Below, one piece after another: positions 1 through 9,835 of a DNA stretch of 64,000 bases. The translations under genes were made by a program, and so were the position numbers. Origin of the DNA: Asticcacaulis sp. AC402 (GTDB taxonomy: Bacteria; Pseudomonadota; Alphaproteobacteria; Caulobacterales; Caulobacteraceae); the NCBI RefSeq assembly GCF_000495835.1, contig NZ_AWGC01000026.1, positions 1 to 64,000 of the forward strand. Reading direction: 5' to 3'. Under the pieces are notes generated by a model. It did no database searches. It had not been told where the DNA came from and saw only the letters and a program-made list of their open reading frames with translations. Numbering within the stretch: the first letter of the stretch is position 1; each line of letters begins with the position of its first letter.

Positions 1-25
1 AAGACGGGAAATACCGCCCGCATTC

Positions 26-69
26 GAGCGCAATCCGATAACGTGGACGCTGCTTTTCGGATTGCGCTG
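26..69 (+). repeat. Family A (RIME-like) repeat, first palindrome only
   Basis: Partial copy of the intergenic element found about 13 times in the window. Only the outer arms remain (GCGCAATCCGATAA and its inverted partner TTTTCGGATTGCGC). It lies just beyond the stop codon of the PleC-like kinase and could act as a 3'-end hairpin. Confidence 0.7.
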
Positions 70-75
70 TAACAG

Positions 76-2670
76 CTACGCCGCCGCTGCGTCGTCTTCG
101 TCCCGGACAGCCTGGCCGTTCTGGTGGATCGGGAGAATGACATTGACCGTCGTGCCCTGGCCTTCGCTGCTGTCGATCTCCAGCCGGCCGTGGTGCATCT
201 CGATCAGCGACTTGGTCAGGGCCAGGCCCAGGCCCGTACCCTCCCTGGTCTTGGAAAACTGGTTCTCGATCTGCTCGAACGGCTTGGCCAGGCGCTCCAT
301 GTCCCGGGCGGCGATGCCGATGCCGGTATCGGCCACGGTGATGTGGACATTGGCGTCGGTCATGGCCGCTGACACGGTCACCGTTCCGTTTTGCGGCGTG
401 AACTTGATGGCATTGGTCAGCAGGTTCAGCAGGATCTGCTTCAGGGCGCGGAAATCGGCCTCGATCTCGGGCAACTGCGGCATGTGGACCCGCATCTTCA
501 GCCCGGCCTTTTCCGCCCGCTGGCGCACCAGGCGCAGGGTATCCTCGATCACCTCGTCCAAGCTGACCGGCTCGAAACGCAGGCTCATCTTGCCCGCTTC
601 GATCTTCGACATGTCGAGAATGTCGTTAATCAGGCTGAGCAGGTGTTGACCCGAGCCCAGAATGTCGCCGGCATATTCCTTGTAGCGGGCATGGCCCAGC
701 GGCCCGAACATCTCGGTCGCCATGATTTCCGAGAAGCCGTTGATGGCGTTCAGCGGCGTGCGCAGTTCGTGCGACATATTGGCCAGGAATTCGCTCTTGG
801 CATGATTGGCCGCCTCGGCGCGGATCTTGGCCATCTCGTACTTGCGCGCCAGGATCATCTGCTGCTGGCGCGCCTGTTCCAGCTTCTGGACCAGGGCCTG
901 CAGTTCCTCCTCGTTGCGGCGGCGGAACTCTTCCTGGACCTTGACGGCGGTGATGTCGGTGCCGGTCAAAACACGGCCGCCTTCCAGGGTGCGGCTTTCC
1001 GAAATCTGGATCCAGCGTCCGTTGTTTAACTCGGCTTCATAGACGCCGTCACGGGCATCCGGCGCCGGCTGATGGCGGCGAATGGCGATCTGCATTACCT
1101 GGTCGATCAGTTCGCGCGGTGTGCCGACGCGCAGGAACCGCGCATCGACGCCGAAGGTCTCGCCGAAGGTCGTGTTCCACATCAGCAGGCGATGGCGGCG
1201 GTCCCACAGCACGAAGGCGTCGCTGACCGAATTGATAGCATCGAGCAGGCGGGCCTCGGCGCGTTGGGCCCGCGACTGGGCCATGCGCTCGTCGGAGACG
1301 TCGAGCGCCACGCCGTTCAGCCGCATGAACCCCAGTTGCGTGCGGGCGCCAACCGACTGGCCGCGGACATCGACCCAGATCGATTTGCCCTCGGCATTGG
1401 GGACGCGAAAGGAGACATCGAAGGCGCCCTTCAGCCGGGCCGTGTCCAGGGCCTTCATGACGTCGGCGCGGTGTTCCGGCGCCACCCGGTTGACGAACTC
1501 ACCGGTCGTGGCGACGCCCCCGCCGCCCCAGCCCAGCATGACGCCGGTGACGTCGGACATGTAGATCAGGTCCTGTTCCAGGTCCCAGTCCCAGATGCCG
1601 CAGCGCGCCGCCTCGACCGCCAGGCGGTAACGCTGCTCATTGGCCCGGAACTGCAGGGCATCGGACTGACTCTTGCGCGCCTGAAAGACCAGCAGAACGC
1701 CGAACAGGGCGCCGATCAGCAAGGGCCCGCCGACGAAGATCAGGCCCTTTATCCAGTTGGCCGAGGACGAATAGAACTGTTGTGTCGGCAGGCCAGCGAC
1801 CGCAATCAGGCCGTCGCCCTGCGGCGCCGAGGCCAGTTTGACAAAGCCTGCGCCATCGCGCGCGCCCTGGATCAGGTCACGGCTGTCGGCGCGGGCGCGA
1901 AGCTGGTTGTAGCTGACATCCAAGGCATCCTTGATATCCTGGCCGATCAGCTTTTCCTCGGAGGATGCGACAATGACGCCGCCGGCGTCGACCAGGACAC
2001 TGAGACAATTGGCAACCGGCGATGCAAGTTCGCCATTCAGACGCGCCACCACGGCCAGGTTGCCGGCCCTGCTGACGATGTAGGGGCGCGGTTGTGGCGT
2101 AAGGCGTGAGTTGAGCGTGACAAGGCCGGTGCCGGTGCCGTCCCGGCCAGCGCGCAGAACCAGGCTGGCTTCGTCGCTGCCGCTGGTCGCGGCAACCGCG
2201 CCGTCCCTGATGACGGTGACGCTGAGCGCGGCGCCGCGCGACAGTTTCAGCCCTTGCTCGGTGGCGGTCAGCGGATCGTCGGGCCGTGCCGCCAGGTGCA
2301 GGGCGGCGGCGTCCAGCGCCATCCGTCCCGCGGTCAAACGCGTTTCGGCACGCGCCGCCGTCAGTTGCGCCGCCGCCAGCAGGGCGCGGCCTTCGCTGTC
2401 CTCATCGGCCGACGCGCTGTTGTTCAGTTGCAGGGTGGACAGCCCCATGAACAGGACCAGCCCGAGCGTCAGGCCCAGAGCGCCCAGGCGGATCCACAGG
2501 GGCATGGAATTGCCGACGGGGTAGGTCGCCATGGTCATGGCGGAGCTTTTCAAGGCCTGCTTAAAGCCGCCGTGCTGGGGTTGCGACACGCCTTCGTCGC
2601 GCGACCGGCGCACCGATGCGGCGCCTGTCACGGGGGCGGACGATCGCTGATGTTGACGTCCAGACGCCAC
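76..2670 (-). CDS. pleC: PleC-like PAS sensor histidine kinase
   Basis: Membrane-bound sensor histidine kinase of 864 aa. Visible domains: a transmembrane helix at about 57-78, a periplasmic region of about 225 residues, a second helix at about 307-330, two PAS-like segments (about 345-462 and 472-580), a Gln/Glu/Arg-rich coiled coil (580-620), a HisKA dimerisation helix with the phospho-acceptor at H634 in NMSHELRTPLN, and an HATPase_c domain ending near residue 850 with the GTGLGL G-box. No receiver domain is attached. The kinase core closely resembles Caulobacter PleC, the DivK/PleD kinase-phosphatase that controls polar development; the assignment to pleC is inference from core similarity and architecture. 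The chosen start is GTG with GGGA 6 nt upstream; ATG codons at residues 45 and 47 are alternatives. A receiver-only protein lies 142 bp upstream on the same strand. Confidence 0.85.
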   Translation of the reverse strand: MASGRQHQRSSAPVTGAASVRRSRDEGVSQPQHGGFKQALKSSAMTMATYPVGNSMPLWIRLGALGLTLGLVLFMGLSTLQLNNSASADEDSEGRALLAAAQLTAARAETRLTAGRMALDAAALHLAARPDDPLTATEQGLKLSRGAALSVTVIRDGAVAATSGSDEASLVLRAGRDGTGTGLVTLNSRLTPQPRPYIVSRAGNLAVVARLNGELASPVANCLSVLVDAGGVIVASSEEKLIGQDIKDALDVSYNQLRARADSRDLIQGARDGAGFVKLASAPQGDGLIAVAGLPTQQFYSSSANWIKGLIFVGGPLLIGALFGVLLVFQARKSQSDALQFRANEQRYRLAVEAARCGIWDWDLEQDLIYMSDVTGVMLGWGGGGVATTGEFVNRVAPEHRADVMKALDTARLKGAFDVSFRVPNAEGKSIWVDVRGQSVGARTQLGFMRLNGVALDVSDERMAQSRAQRAEARLLDAINSVSDAFVLWDRRHRLLMWNTTFGETFGVDARFLRVGTPRELIDQVMQIAIRRHQPAPDARDGVYEAELNNGRWIQISESRTLEGGRVLTGTDITAVKVQEEFRRRNEEELQALVQKLEQARQQQMILARKYEMAKIRAEAANHAKSEFLANMSHELRTPLNAINGFSEIMATEMFGPLGHARYKEYAGDILGSGQHLLSLINDILDMSKIEAGKMSLRFEPVSLDEVIEDTLRLVRQRAEKAGLKMRVHMPQLPEIEADFRALKQILLNLLTNAIKFTPQNGTVTVSAAMTDANVHITVADTGIGIAARDMERLAKPFEQIENQFSKTREGTGLGLALTKSLIEMHHGRLEIDSSEGQGTTVNVILPIHQNGQAVRDEDDAAAA

Positions 2671-2812
2671 TTAATATCCCACCGTGATTCGCATGCAAGT
2701 CAGAGGGTAAACGCTGAGTTAAGCTATTGTCGAGAGTCTTAAGTCTTTCTAAATTTCTGTTATCAACCGCTATTTCTATATCGATTTGAGCTGCCGTGTG
2801 GCGTGAATAAAG

Positions 2813-3376
2813 CTACGCGACGTCCTCGTTGGCGTCGTGGGTGTCCTGAGTCACGTTGCTTTTCTTGTTGACCGGCGGTTTGTGGTCTTGGCTCCAGCCC
2901 TCGCGGCGTTCTGGTCCCATATATTTCGCGTCCATCTTGCGGCGGCGGTCGGGCCCAAAATACCCGACGGTCTTGATGAATGGCCGGGGATGATTGACGA
3001 TGGCGACGACCTTGCGGTGCAGTTCCTGGGCGGTGACGGGTTTGCAGCAGAACTCATTGGTTCCGGCGTCGCGCGCCGACAGCACCCGCGAGCGTTCCGA
3101 GTGGGCGGTCAGCATGATGATCGGGACATAACGGTTGGCACTGTCAGACGAGTTGCGCACCAGCTTGATAAACTCGACCCCGTCCAGCACCTCCATCTGA
3201 TAGTCGGTGATGACGATGTCGATCGAGTCGTGTTTAAGGCGGTGGAAGGCCTCGGTGGCATCGCGCGCTTCGAATATCTGGGTCGCGCCAAAACCACGCA
3301 GGATGGTTTTGACAATATTGATCATGTGGGCGTTATCGTCCACCACCAGGAACCGAACACGTTCGAGGCCCGCCAA
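2813..3376 (-). CDS. Single-domain response regulator with Arg-rich tail
   Basis: CheY-like receiver of 187 aa with no output domain. Acidic pair D13/D14, phospho-acceptor D58 (VITDYQM), switch T90 and conserved K112 are all present. After the receiver (about 125 residues) comes a basic tail with two spaced motifs, GPDRRR at 141-146 and GPERR at 154-158, then a polar, probably disordered end. The start is TTG (3374-3376), preceded by AGGAG with a 6-nt spacer. It sits directly upstream of the PleC-like kinase on the same strand, so it may be phosphorylated or dephosphorylated by that kinase; this is inference. Arg-rich segments on Caulobacter CheY-like (Cle) proteins bind cyclic di-GMP, but whether this tail is equivalent cannot be told from sequence alone. 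Confidence 0.85.
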   Translation of the reverse strand: MAGLERVRFLVVDDNAHMINIVKTILRGFGATQIFEARDATEAFHRLKHDSIDIVITDYQMEVLDGVEFIKLVRNSSDSANRYVPIIMLTAHSERSRVLSARDAGTNEFCCKPVTAQELHRKVVAIVNHPRPFIKTVGYFGPDRRRKMDAKYMGPERREGWSQDHKPPVNKKSNVTQDTHDANEDVA

Positions 3377-3500
3377 TATTGTCTCCTGAAATTACGCGTA
3401 ACTGGACAAAATCGATCTTTCGAAGGATTTGGCTTAGGATTGGTTAACAACCCTGGAGCATCTTTGCTTTTTGTAAAGGCGCGTTTCCTACCTGGCCGCA

Positions 3501-3530
3501 ATGACCTTGACTCATCGCGGGTTGAAAAGC
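3501..3530 (+). repeat. Family B (MITE) left-end fragment
   Basis: A short fragment carrying the CTTGACTCATCGCGGGTTG core seen in the longer family B copies at 10721, 40090 and 50702. It lies between pepN and the receiver gene. The right end is absent. Confidence 0.5.
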
Positions 3531-3543
3531 GCTCCGGTCGTCC

Positions 3544-6144
3544 CTATCCGTTTAGCGCCTTGCCTGCCAGTTCAGCCACGTTTTTCGACAGGTTGGTTTG
3601 GGCCAGGATGGTCTCCAGCGCCTTTTGCATGCCCTCCTTGTAGGGCGAGACATAATTGCGGAATCGCGACAGCGGTTCAATCATCCTTGCGGCGGTCATC
3701 GGATTGAAACTGTCTACGGTGAGCACCTGTTTGACCAGGAACGCGTAACCCTTGCCTTCGCGATGGTGGAAGGCACTCTGGTTGGCGGCGAAACCCCCGA
3801 CCAGGGCGCGCCAGCGGTTGGGCGTTTTGGCGTCGAAATCCGGGTGGTTTTGCAACGCTTCGACCCGGGCCAGGGTGTCGGGATGCGGGCAGGCAGCCTG
3901 CAGCGAGAACCACTTGTCCATGACCAGGGGTTCGTGGCGGAAGCGGGCGTAAAAGGCGTCCAGTGCTGCCTGGTAGGGCGCGCCCTGAACAGGCATCAGG
4001 GCGATCAAACCGCCGACCGTGTCGGTCATATTGGTCGCGGTCTTGACGTGGTTTTCGGCCAGGGCGATCATCTGCGGATCGTCTGAATGCCCGGCCAGCA
4101 GCAGGTCGAGCAGGGCATTGCGGAAGGCGCGGTTGCCGGCGGCCCGGGCGTCGGGCGAAAAGGTTATTGGGGTGGCGATAGCCTTGTAAAGCGCCTCAAG
4201 CGTATCCTTTACCTGCACAGACAGGGCGGCCTTGAACCGCTTGCGGCTGGCGTGCAGGAAGGCCGGGTCGACCGGCAGGATCGATTGGGCCAGGTCGCTT
4301 TCGGTTGGCAGGCCCAGGATCAGCGCCTTGAAGGCCGGCTCCAGGGCGTCGTCGGTCAGGGCGGCGTTCAGCCCGGCGGCGAAGGCATCGATCGAGGCCT
4401 GTGTCGGTTCGGGGTTCAGCAGAATGGTCCGCGCCAGGCCCTGCGCCGCTTCCCAGCGATTGAACGGATCGGGATCACCGCGCAAACGCGCGAAGGCGTG
4501 GCTGTCCGCTTCGTCCAGATTCAGTATGACCGGTGCCGAGAAATGGCGCAGGGCCGAGATGACCGGCGTTTCGGCAACGCCCGTCAGCACGACGTCCCGG
4601 CTGGGTTCGCGCAGCACGATCAGGGTCTCGGTCTGGCCGCTATCGAAGGTAAGCGTCTCGCCGGCTTCGCTGAGCAGACCCAGACGGATCGGGATGGGCA
4701 GGGCCTGCTTTGTCGGCTGACCGGGTGTCGGCCGCGTGGTCTGGGTCAGGCGAAGCGTCAGTGTCTGGGCGGCGGCGTCATAGCTGGAGGCGATGTGAAG
4801 CTGTGGTGTGCCGGCCTGGGTATACCAGTTCAGCATGCCAGAATAGTCTTCGCCTGTGACGGCCGAGAAACTGGCGATAAAGTCTTCCAGGGTTGCCGCG
4901 GTGCCATCGTTCGTCGCGAAATAGTGGTCCAGCGCGCGGCGGTAAGTGTCGGCACCCACGATGGTGCGCAGTACGCCGACGATTTCGGCGCCCTTTTCGT
5001 AGATGGTGGCCGTGTAGAAATTGTCGATCTTGGCGTAGGACGACGGCCGTGCCGGGTGGGCGAGGGGGCCGGAATCTTCCGGGAACTGGCGCGCCCGCAG
5101 GGCGCGCACATCCTTGATGCGCTGGACGGCGTGGCCGCGCTGGTCGGCCGAAAACCCCTGGTCGCGATAAACTGTCAAACCTTCCTTCAGGCACAATTGG
5201 AACCAGTCACGGCAGGTGACACGGTTGCCCGACCAGTTGTGGAAATACTCGTGGGCCACGACCGACTCGATGCGTTCATAATCGAGGTCGGTCGCCGTGG
5301 TCGAATCCGCCAGCAGCAGCGAGGCGTTGAAGATGTTCAGACCCTTGTTTTCCATGGCGCCGAAGTTGAAGTCGCGGACGGCGACAATCATGAACAGGTC
5401 CAGGTCGTACTCGCGGCCATAGACCTTTTCGTCCCAGCGCATGGATCGTTTCAGGGCGTCCATGGCATAGGCGGCGCGATCGCGCATGCCGGTGTCAACA
5501 TAGATCCGCAAGGCGACTTCACGACCGGAAACCGTGGTGAAGCCATCCTCCAGCACATCCAGTTCCCCGGCGACCAGGGCGAACAGATAGCTGGGCTTGT
5601 TGAACGGATCTTCCCACTGGGCGAAATGGCGATCATCGCCCGCATCGCCCGCCGCGATCAGGTTGCCGTTGGACAGCAGATGGGGAAAGCCAGCCTTCGG
5701 CGCCTCGATGCGGACGCGGTACTTGCTCATCGCGTCGGGCCGGTCGAGATAGTAGGTGATTTTGCGGAAGCCCTCGGCCTCACACTGGCTGCAATAGCGG
5801 CCCGACGACATGTACAGCCCCTCCAGGGTCTTGTTGTCGGACGGGTTGATCTCGACCTCGGTTTCGAGGACGAACTGGTCAGCGACACAAGCGATCGTCA
5901 AGGTTTGGTCCGTGACGGTGAAGTCCGTCACCGTTTGACCGTCGATAGCGACCGAGATCAATTTCAGCCGCTCGCCCATCAGGACCAGCGGGGCATCGGC
6001 GGCGCCCTGGCGGTGCAGGGTGAGGCGGGCCTTCACCCGCGTGGCGGTCGGCGCCAGTTCGAAAGTCAGTTCGGTGGCGGGTATCAGGAAATCCGGACGC
6101 CTGTAGTCGACGAGGCGAATGACGGGAGGCTGTTCAGTGCGCAT
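3544..6144 (-). CDS. pepN: Aminopeptidase N (M1 family zinc peptidase)
   Basis: Cytoplasmic zinc aminopeptidase that removes N-terminal residues from peptides. From the ATG at 6144 the product is 866 aa, matching the usual length of the proteobacterial PepN type (about 870). The exopeptidase motif GAMEN is at 262-266 and the zinc site HEYFH at 298-302, with the third ligand E321 in LKEGLTVYRD. The frame stays open 44 codons further upstream, but that extension overlaps the next gene, has low-complexity basic sequence and lacks family similarity, so the internal ATG (MRTEQPPVIRL) is preferred. The C-terminal helical domain is complete, ending in ELAGKALNG. Confidence 0.95.
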   Translation of the reverse strand: MRTEQPPVIRLVDYRRPDFLIPATELTFELAPTATRVKARLTLHRQGAADAPLVLMGERLKLISVAIDGQTVTDFTVTDQTLTIACVADQFVLETEVEINPSDNKTLEGLYMSSGRYCSQCEAEGFRKITYYLDRPDAMSKYRVRIEAPKAGFPHLLSNGNLIAAGDAGDDRHFAQWEDPFNKPSYLFALVAGELDVLEDGFTTVSGREVALRIYVDTGMRDRAAYAMDALKRSMRWDEKVYGREYDLDLFMIVAVRDFNFGAMENKGLNIFNASLLLADSTTATDLDYERIESVVAHEYFHNWSGNRVTCRDWFQLCLKEGLTVYRDQGFSADQRGHAVQRIKDVRALRARQFPEDSGPLAHPARPSSYAKIDNFYTATIYEKGAEIVGVLRTIVGADTYRRALDHYFATNDGTAATLEDFIASFSAVTGEDYSGMLNWYTQAGTPQLHIASSYDAAAQTLTLRLTQTTRPTPGQPTKQALPIPIRLGLLSEAGETLTFDSGQTETLIVLREPSRDVVLTGVAETPVISALRHFSAPVILNLDEADSHAFARLRGDPDPFNRWEAAQGLARTILLNPEPTQASIDAFAAGLNAALTDDALEPAFKALILGLPTESDLAQSILPVDPAFLHASRKRFKAALSVQVKDTLEALYKAIATPITFSPDARAAGNRAFRNALLDLLLAGHSDDPQMIALAENHVKTATNMTDTVGGLIALMPVQGAPYQAALDAFYARFRHEPLVMDKWFSLQAACPHPDTLARVEALQNHPDFDAKTPNRWRALVGGFAANQSAFHHREGKGYAFLVKQVLTVDSFNPMTAARMIEPLSRFRNYVSPYKEGMQKALETILAQTNLSKNVAELAGKALNG

Positions 6145-6214
6145 GATCGGGTCCGGATGGAGGTGCTCCCGGACCATATGGGGCGTCGCCGGCCGAAGGC
6201 AATGCGCAAAAAGC

Positions 6215-6763
6215 TTACTCTGCAACCTTCGTATCGTTGGTTTCTTGCTCAACGGCTTTGCGCAGCTGTTCCGCACGCTTGGCCAGCTTCAACAGGTCGT
6301 CGTCGATCTCGGCGCTGTTGTCACGGGCGTATTCGCGCAGGTCCTTGATCAGTTTCAGCAAACGTGGTGCCGCAGCGATCAGCCGTGCCTGCATCTCGAT
6401 CAGGCCCGGATCACGTTCATATTCCGCACCGGGCACGCGCCAACCGCCCCAGTCGTTCACATCGGTGACGACGACCGGATAGGTGCCAGGGAAGGGATGG
6501 TTGCGCGATTCTTCGGGGCTCTGCCACTTGTTGCGGGCGCGCATGAGGCGCCAGTTGCCCATCTCACTGTCGCGTGCCTCGGCCTCGGCTTCGGGAATCA
6601 GCTCGCCCTCGGCAAAGTCGCGGCCCAGTCCACAGTCGTAGGTCACCCGCACCGGCTCGTCGAAGCCCTTTACCCACACCGGATTGACCTTGTCGATGAC
6701 AGCCCAGGTGCCGACGGGCTCAACAAAGACGCGCTGATGACGGTGGTAGGTGGCTTTGGCCAT
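6215..6763 (-). CDS. Conserved hypothetical protein
   Basis: Product of 182 aa with no signal peptide or membrane segment. The N-terminal half is rich in Trp and Gly (for example NDWGGWRVPG near 105-114), and the last 50 residues form a charged, probably coiled-coil helix with many Lys, Glu and Leu. I do not recognise a named family. It lies 70 bp upstream of pepN on the same strand and could share its transcript. Codon usage looks like its neighbours, so the gene is probably native. Confidence 0.75.
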   Translation of the reverse strand: MAKATYHRHQRVFVEPVGTWAVIDKVNPVWVKGFDEPVRVTYDCGLGRDFAEGELIPEAEAEARDSEMGNWRLMRARNKWQSPEESRNHPFPGTYPVVVTDVNDWGGWRVPGAEYERDPGLIEMQARLIAAAPRLLKLIKDLREYARDNSAEIDDDLLKLAKRAEQLRKAVEQETNDTKVAE

Positions 6764-7007
6764 GGATGTATCCGCTTAGTTTCTTAAGGCTCATTGGATA
6801 GTAAGCTTATCGCGAAACCGTTAAGAATTGGATGAACGCGGCTTGTTGCGACTGCAACCACAAATTTTTCACCAGCAACCTATTGAAGTTATTGGTCATG
6901 TAAGCCAAACCTATTGCGTTGGCGTTACGTCATCTTGCGCTGCACAAAAATATCACTAAGCTTGTTGTTGAAGACAAAAATCCGCACCGCCACGGGTGAA
7001 GGATCTG
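6764..7007. other. Intergenic region upstream of ppc
   Basis: Relatively AT-rich spacer between the divergent hypothetical gene and ppc. It presumably holds both promoters. I see no clear sigma-70 box pair, operator or small ORF. Confidence 0.4.
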
Positions 7008-7125
7008 GAGCGCAATTCGATAAAGTGTGTGGCACCCGCACGGGCGCTCCCGTTTTCGGAAAAATTGCGCGACACAACAAAAAGCCAGAGCGGGGTTTTG
7101 ATTCCATCAAAACACATCCCGCCCT
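7008..7125 (+). repeat. Family A (RIME-like) repeat
   Basis: Near-complete copy: first palindrome (GCGCAATTCGATAAAG to TTTTCGGAAAAATTGCGC) followed by the second (AGAGCGGGGTTTTGAT / ATCAAAACACATCCCG). It ends 37 bp before the ppc start, so it would lie in the ppc 5' leader or promoter. Confidence 0.8.
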
Positions 7126-7161
7126 GACGGGTAGAAGCAACTTTTTGAAGGCTTTCAGGCC

Positions 7162-9831
7162 ATGAATGAGACCGTCGTCGATCACGTCCGACACAATGCC
7201 GCCCTTCTGGATGGCTATCTCAATGAAACCGTCACTGACCTGGGGCGCGGCGGCGTGCTCGATAAGATCGAGGCGCTGAAACTGCTGGATTTCGATTTTT
7301 CCAGTCTATCAGAATCGCAGGCTGCCCATGCGGCGCGCATCCTGACCTGCCAGTCGACGCTGCAGGTGATCGTTGATGACGTGTCGCAACTGGGGCAGAT
7401 CGACACCTTCATCGACTCCGAAGGACAGGTCAAGCCGGTCAGCCTCGCCAATGCCGTCCGTTCGGCGCAGCGCGGCGGCCTTGAGGCCGAGGAGGTCGAA
7501 ACCGTCCTGTCGGAACTGCTGGCCTCGCCGGTCTTCACCGCTCACCCGACCGAGATGCGCCGCGCCAGTGTGGTCGAGCGCGAATACGAAATAAGCCAGT
7601 TGCTGCAGGCCTACCAAAAGGTCACTAACCCGTCCGAGCGCGCTCAGCTGGAGGACGACCTTTACCGCGCGGTGTCGCTTCTGTGGAACACGCGCCTGAA
7701 CCGGCCGGAGCGGATCACCGTCCAGGACGAGATCAACAACCTGGTCGGCGCCGTCAAGCGGTCGGTCCTGCCCGCTCTGGTCACGCTGTACAATGAATGG
7801 GGCCGCGACATTCCCCATGACGGCAAACTGCCCAATATCATCAAGCTGGGTTCGTGGATCGGCGGCGACCGCGACGGCCACCCCCACGTCGATGAGGTCA
7901 CGCTCAACTACGCCTTCAAGACCCAGGCGGCTGTGATGTTTGACTTCTACGTCCAGCAGTTGGACCAACTGGCCCGTGAACTTACTGTATCCGACGAAGT
8001 GACCCCGGCCAGCGATTTCGTAAACGACCTGGCGCGTAAGTCGATGAACACCGACATCCACCGCATCGATGAGCCCTATCGCCGCGCCCTCGCCCATATT
8101 AAACAACGCCTGACGTGCACACGCGCCCAGCTCCTGGGCGAGCCGGCAATCAACGGCGCTTCGCTGGCGCCGGCCTATGATAGCGGTGAGGCCTTCAGCA
8201 GCGACCTGCGAATCATCCGCGACAGCCTGGTCGAACGCGGCGGCCGGCGCATGATCGGCCGCACGCTGAAGACCCTGATCCGTATAACCCGCTCGTGCGG
8301 TTTCCACCTGCTGGCGCTGGACCTGCGGCAGAATTCCGACGTCCATGAGCGCGTTATCGCTGAGCTGTTCACCCAGTCGTCGGAACTGGTCGACTATCTC
8401 GGCATGTCGGAAAGCGAGCGCTGCTCGCTCTTGTTCGCCGAACTGACCAATGACCGCCTGCTGCGTTGGGACTTCGCCAAGTACTCCGACGAGACGCGCA
8501 AGGAACTGCGTATTGTCGATGCCGCTGCTGCCCTGATCAAGGTCTACGGCCCCGAGGCCTTCGGCGCCTATGTCATCTCCAAGGCGGCCTCGGTCTCGGA
8601 CATCCTCGAGCCGCTGGTCCTGCTTAAACAGGCCGGCCTGGTCCGCGGTGGCCCGCAGCCGCACACCATGATCAAGATCTCGCCGCTGTTCGAAACCATT
8701 GGCGACCTGGAAGCCGCACCCGACATCATGAAGAAGTGGCTAGGCAGTTTTGCCGTCCGATCGCTAATGGGCCGGCCGGCGATTCAGGAAGTCATGCTCG
8801 GCTACTCCGACTCCAACAAGGACGGCGGTTACACGGCGTCGCGCTGGAACCTGCACAAGGGTTCCAAGGCCGTCAAGGATGTCTGCGACAAGGCCGGGGT
8901 CAAGCTGCGCCTGTTCCATGGTCGCGGCGGCTCGGTCGGCCGCGGTGGTGGTCCGGCCTTTGCCGCCATTCTCGCCCAGCCCGAGGGTACGGTGAACGGC
9001 CAGATCCGCGTGACGGAGCAGGGCGAAATGATCGCCCGCAAGTTCGGCAATGTCACGACGGCGCATAAGACTCTGGACAGCTTCGCGGCCGCCACCTTCC
9101 TGGCGACCGTGCCGCGCGGCACCGAGCATGACGCCGACATCAAGCTGGAAAAGGCGTTCGCTCCGGTCATGGATAAGCTGTGCGACGCCTCGTTCAAGGC
9201 TTATCGCGGCCTGGTCTATGACGACCCGCACTTCCTCAGCTTTTTCCGCTCGGTGACGCCGATCTCGGAGATTTCCGACCTGAAGATCGGTTCGCGGCCG
9301 GCGTCGCGGACGGCATCGGACAAGATCGAGGATTTGCGCGCCATCCCGTGGGTGTTCTCGTGGTCGCAGGCGCGCCTGATGCTGCCGGGATGGTATGGCT
9401 TTGCCGCTGCCGTACGCGAAGCCGGCATCGACGACGCGACTCTTGCCGAAATGGTCGGTTGGGACTTCTTCGATGTTTTCCTGGCCAATATGGAAATGGC
9501 CCTGGCCAAGGCGGATATGGATATCGCCGCCCTTTACCTGCCGCTGGCTTCCGAACCGGAAGAGGCGAAGCGCATCTTTTCTCAGATTCGTTTCGAGTTT
9601 GACGACACGGTTGCGCTGATCAAGCGTATCCGTGGTGCCGAGACCCTGCTGTCGACTCATGAACGGCTGCGCCACCAGATCGAGCGCTCACGGCCGCTGC
9701 TGGATACGCTGAACCGGCTGCAAGCGCATCTGTTCGCCGTCCGCCGCGCCGGCAACCAGCACAAGCTGGTCAAGCTGGCCATGCAACTGACGGTCAGCGG
9801 CGTGGCCAGCGCTTTGCGCAATACAGGATAG
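7162..9831 (+). CDS. ppc: Phosphoenolpyruvate carboxylase
   Basis: Carboxylates phosphoenolpyruvate with bicarbonate to give oxaloacetate, the main anaplerotic reaction when sugars are degraded through pyruvate. The 889-aa protein has the catalytic histidine at H128 (FTAHPTEMRR), the substrate loop GSWIGGDRDGHP near residue 230, GYSDSNKDGGY near 546, and the glycine-rich catalytic loop HGRGGSVGRGGGP near 586-598. It ends in the family's typical ALRNTG carboxyl terminus. Length and motifs indicate a complete bacterial-type enzyme. It stands alone, between a RIME-like element upstream and another starting 5 bp after its stop. It complements the Entner-Doudoroff genes elsewhere in the window. 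Confidence 0.97.
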   Translation: MNETVVDHVRHNAALLDGYLNETVTDLGRGGVLDKIEALKLLDFDFSSLSESQAAHAARILTCQSTLQVIVDDVSQLGQIDTFIDSEGQVKPVSLANAVRSAQRGGLEAEEVETVLSELLASPVFTAHPTEMRRASVVEREYEISQLLQAYQKVTNPSERAQLEDDLYRAVSLLWNTRLNRPERITVQDEINNLVGAVKRSVLPALVTLYNEWGRDIPHDGKLPNIIKLGSWIGGDRDGHPHVDEVTLNYAFKTQAAVMFDFYVQQLDQLARELTVSDEVTPASDFVNDLARKSMNTDIHRIDEPYRRALAHIKQRLTCTRAQLLGEPAINGASLAPAYDSGEAFSSDLRIIRDSLVERGGRRMIGRTLKTLIRITRSCGFHLLALDLRQNSDVHERVIAELFTQSSELVDYLGMSESERCSLLFAELTNDRLLRWDFAKYSDETRKELRIVDAAAALIKVYGPEAFGAYVISKAASVSDILEPLVLLKQAGLVRGGPQPHTMIKISPLFETIGDLEAAPDIMKKWLGSFAVRSLMGRPAIQEVMLGYSDSNKDGGYTASRWNLHKGSKAVKDVCDKAGVKLRLFHGRGGSVGRGGGPAFAAILAQPEGTVNGQIRVTEQGEMIARKFGNVTTAHKTLDSFAAATFLATVPRGTEHDADIKLEKAFAPVMDKLCDASFKAYRGLVYDDPHFLSFFRSVTPISEISDLKIGSRPASRTASDKIEDLRAIPWVFSWSQARLMLPGWYGFAAAVREAGIDDATLAEMVGWDFFDVFLANMEMALAKADMDIAALYLPLASEPEEAKRIFSQIRFEFDDTVALIKRIRGAETLLSTHERLRHQIERSRPLLDTLNRLQAHLFAVRRAGNQHKLVKLAMQLTVSGVASALRNTG

Positions 9832-9835
9832 GCTA

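Noticed and set aside
3434-3447. TTAG/TTAA pair upstream of the receiver gene as a CtrA box
   Set aside because: Spacing is 6 bp, not 7, and one half-site is imperfect.
4087-6348. 753-codon plus-strand ORF
   Set aside because: Antisense shadow of pepN in a GC-rich genome. The translation is Gln/Gly/Arg-rich without domains, while pepN has all catalytic motifs.
7309-8664. 451-codon minus-strand ORF
   Set aside because: Shadow of ppc; no domain features.
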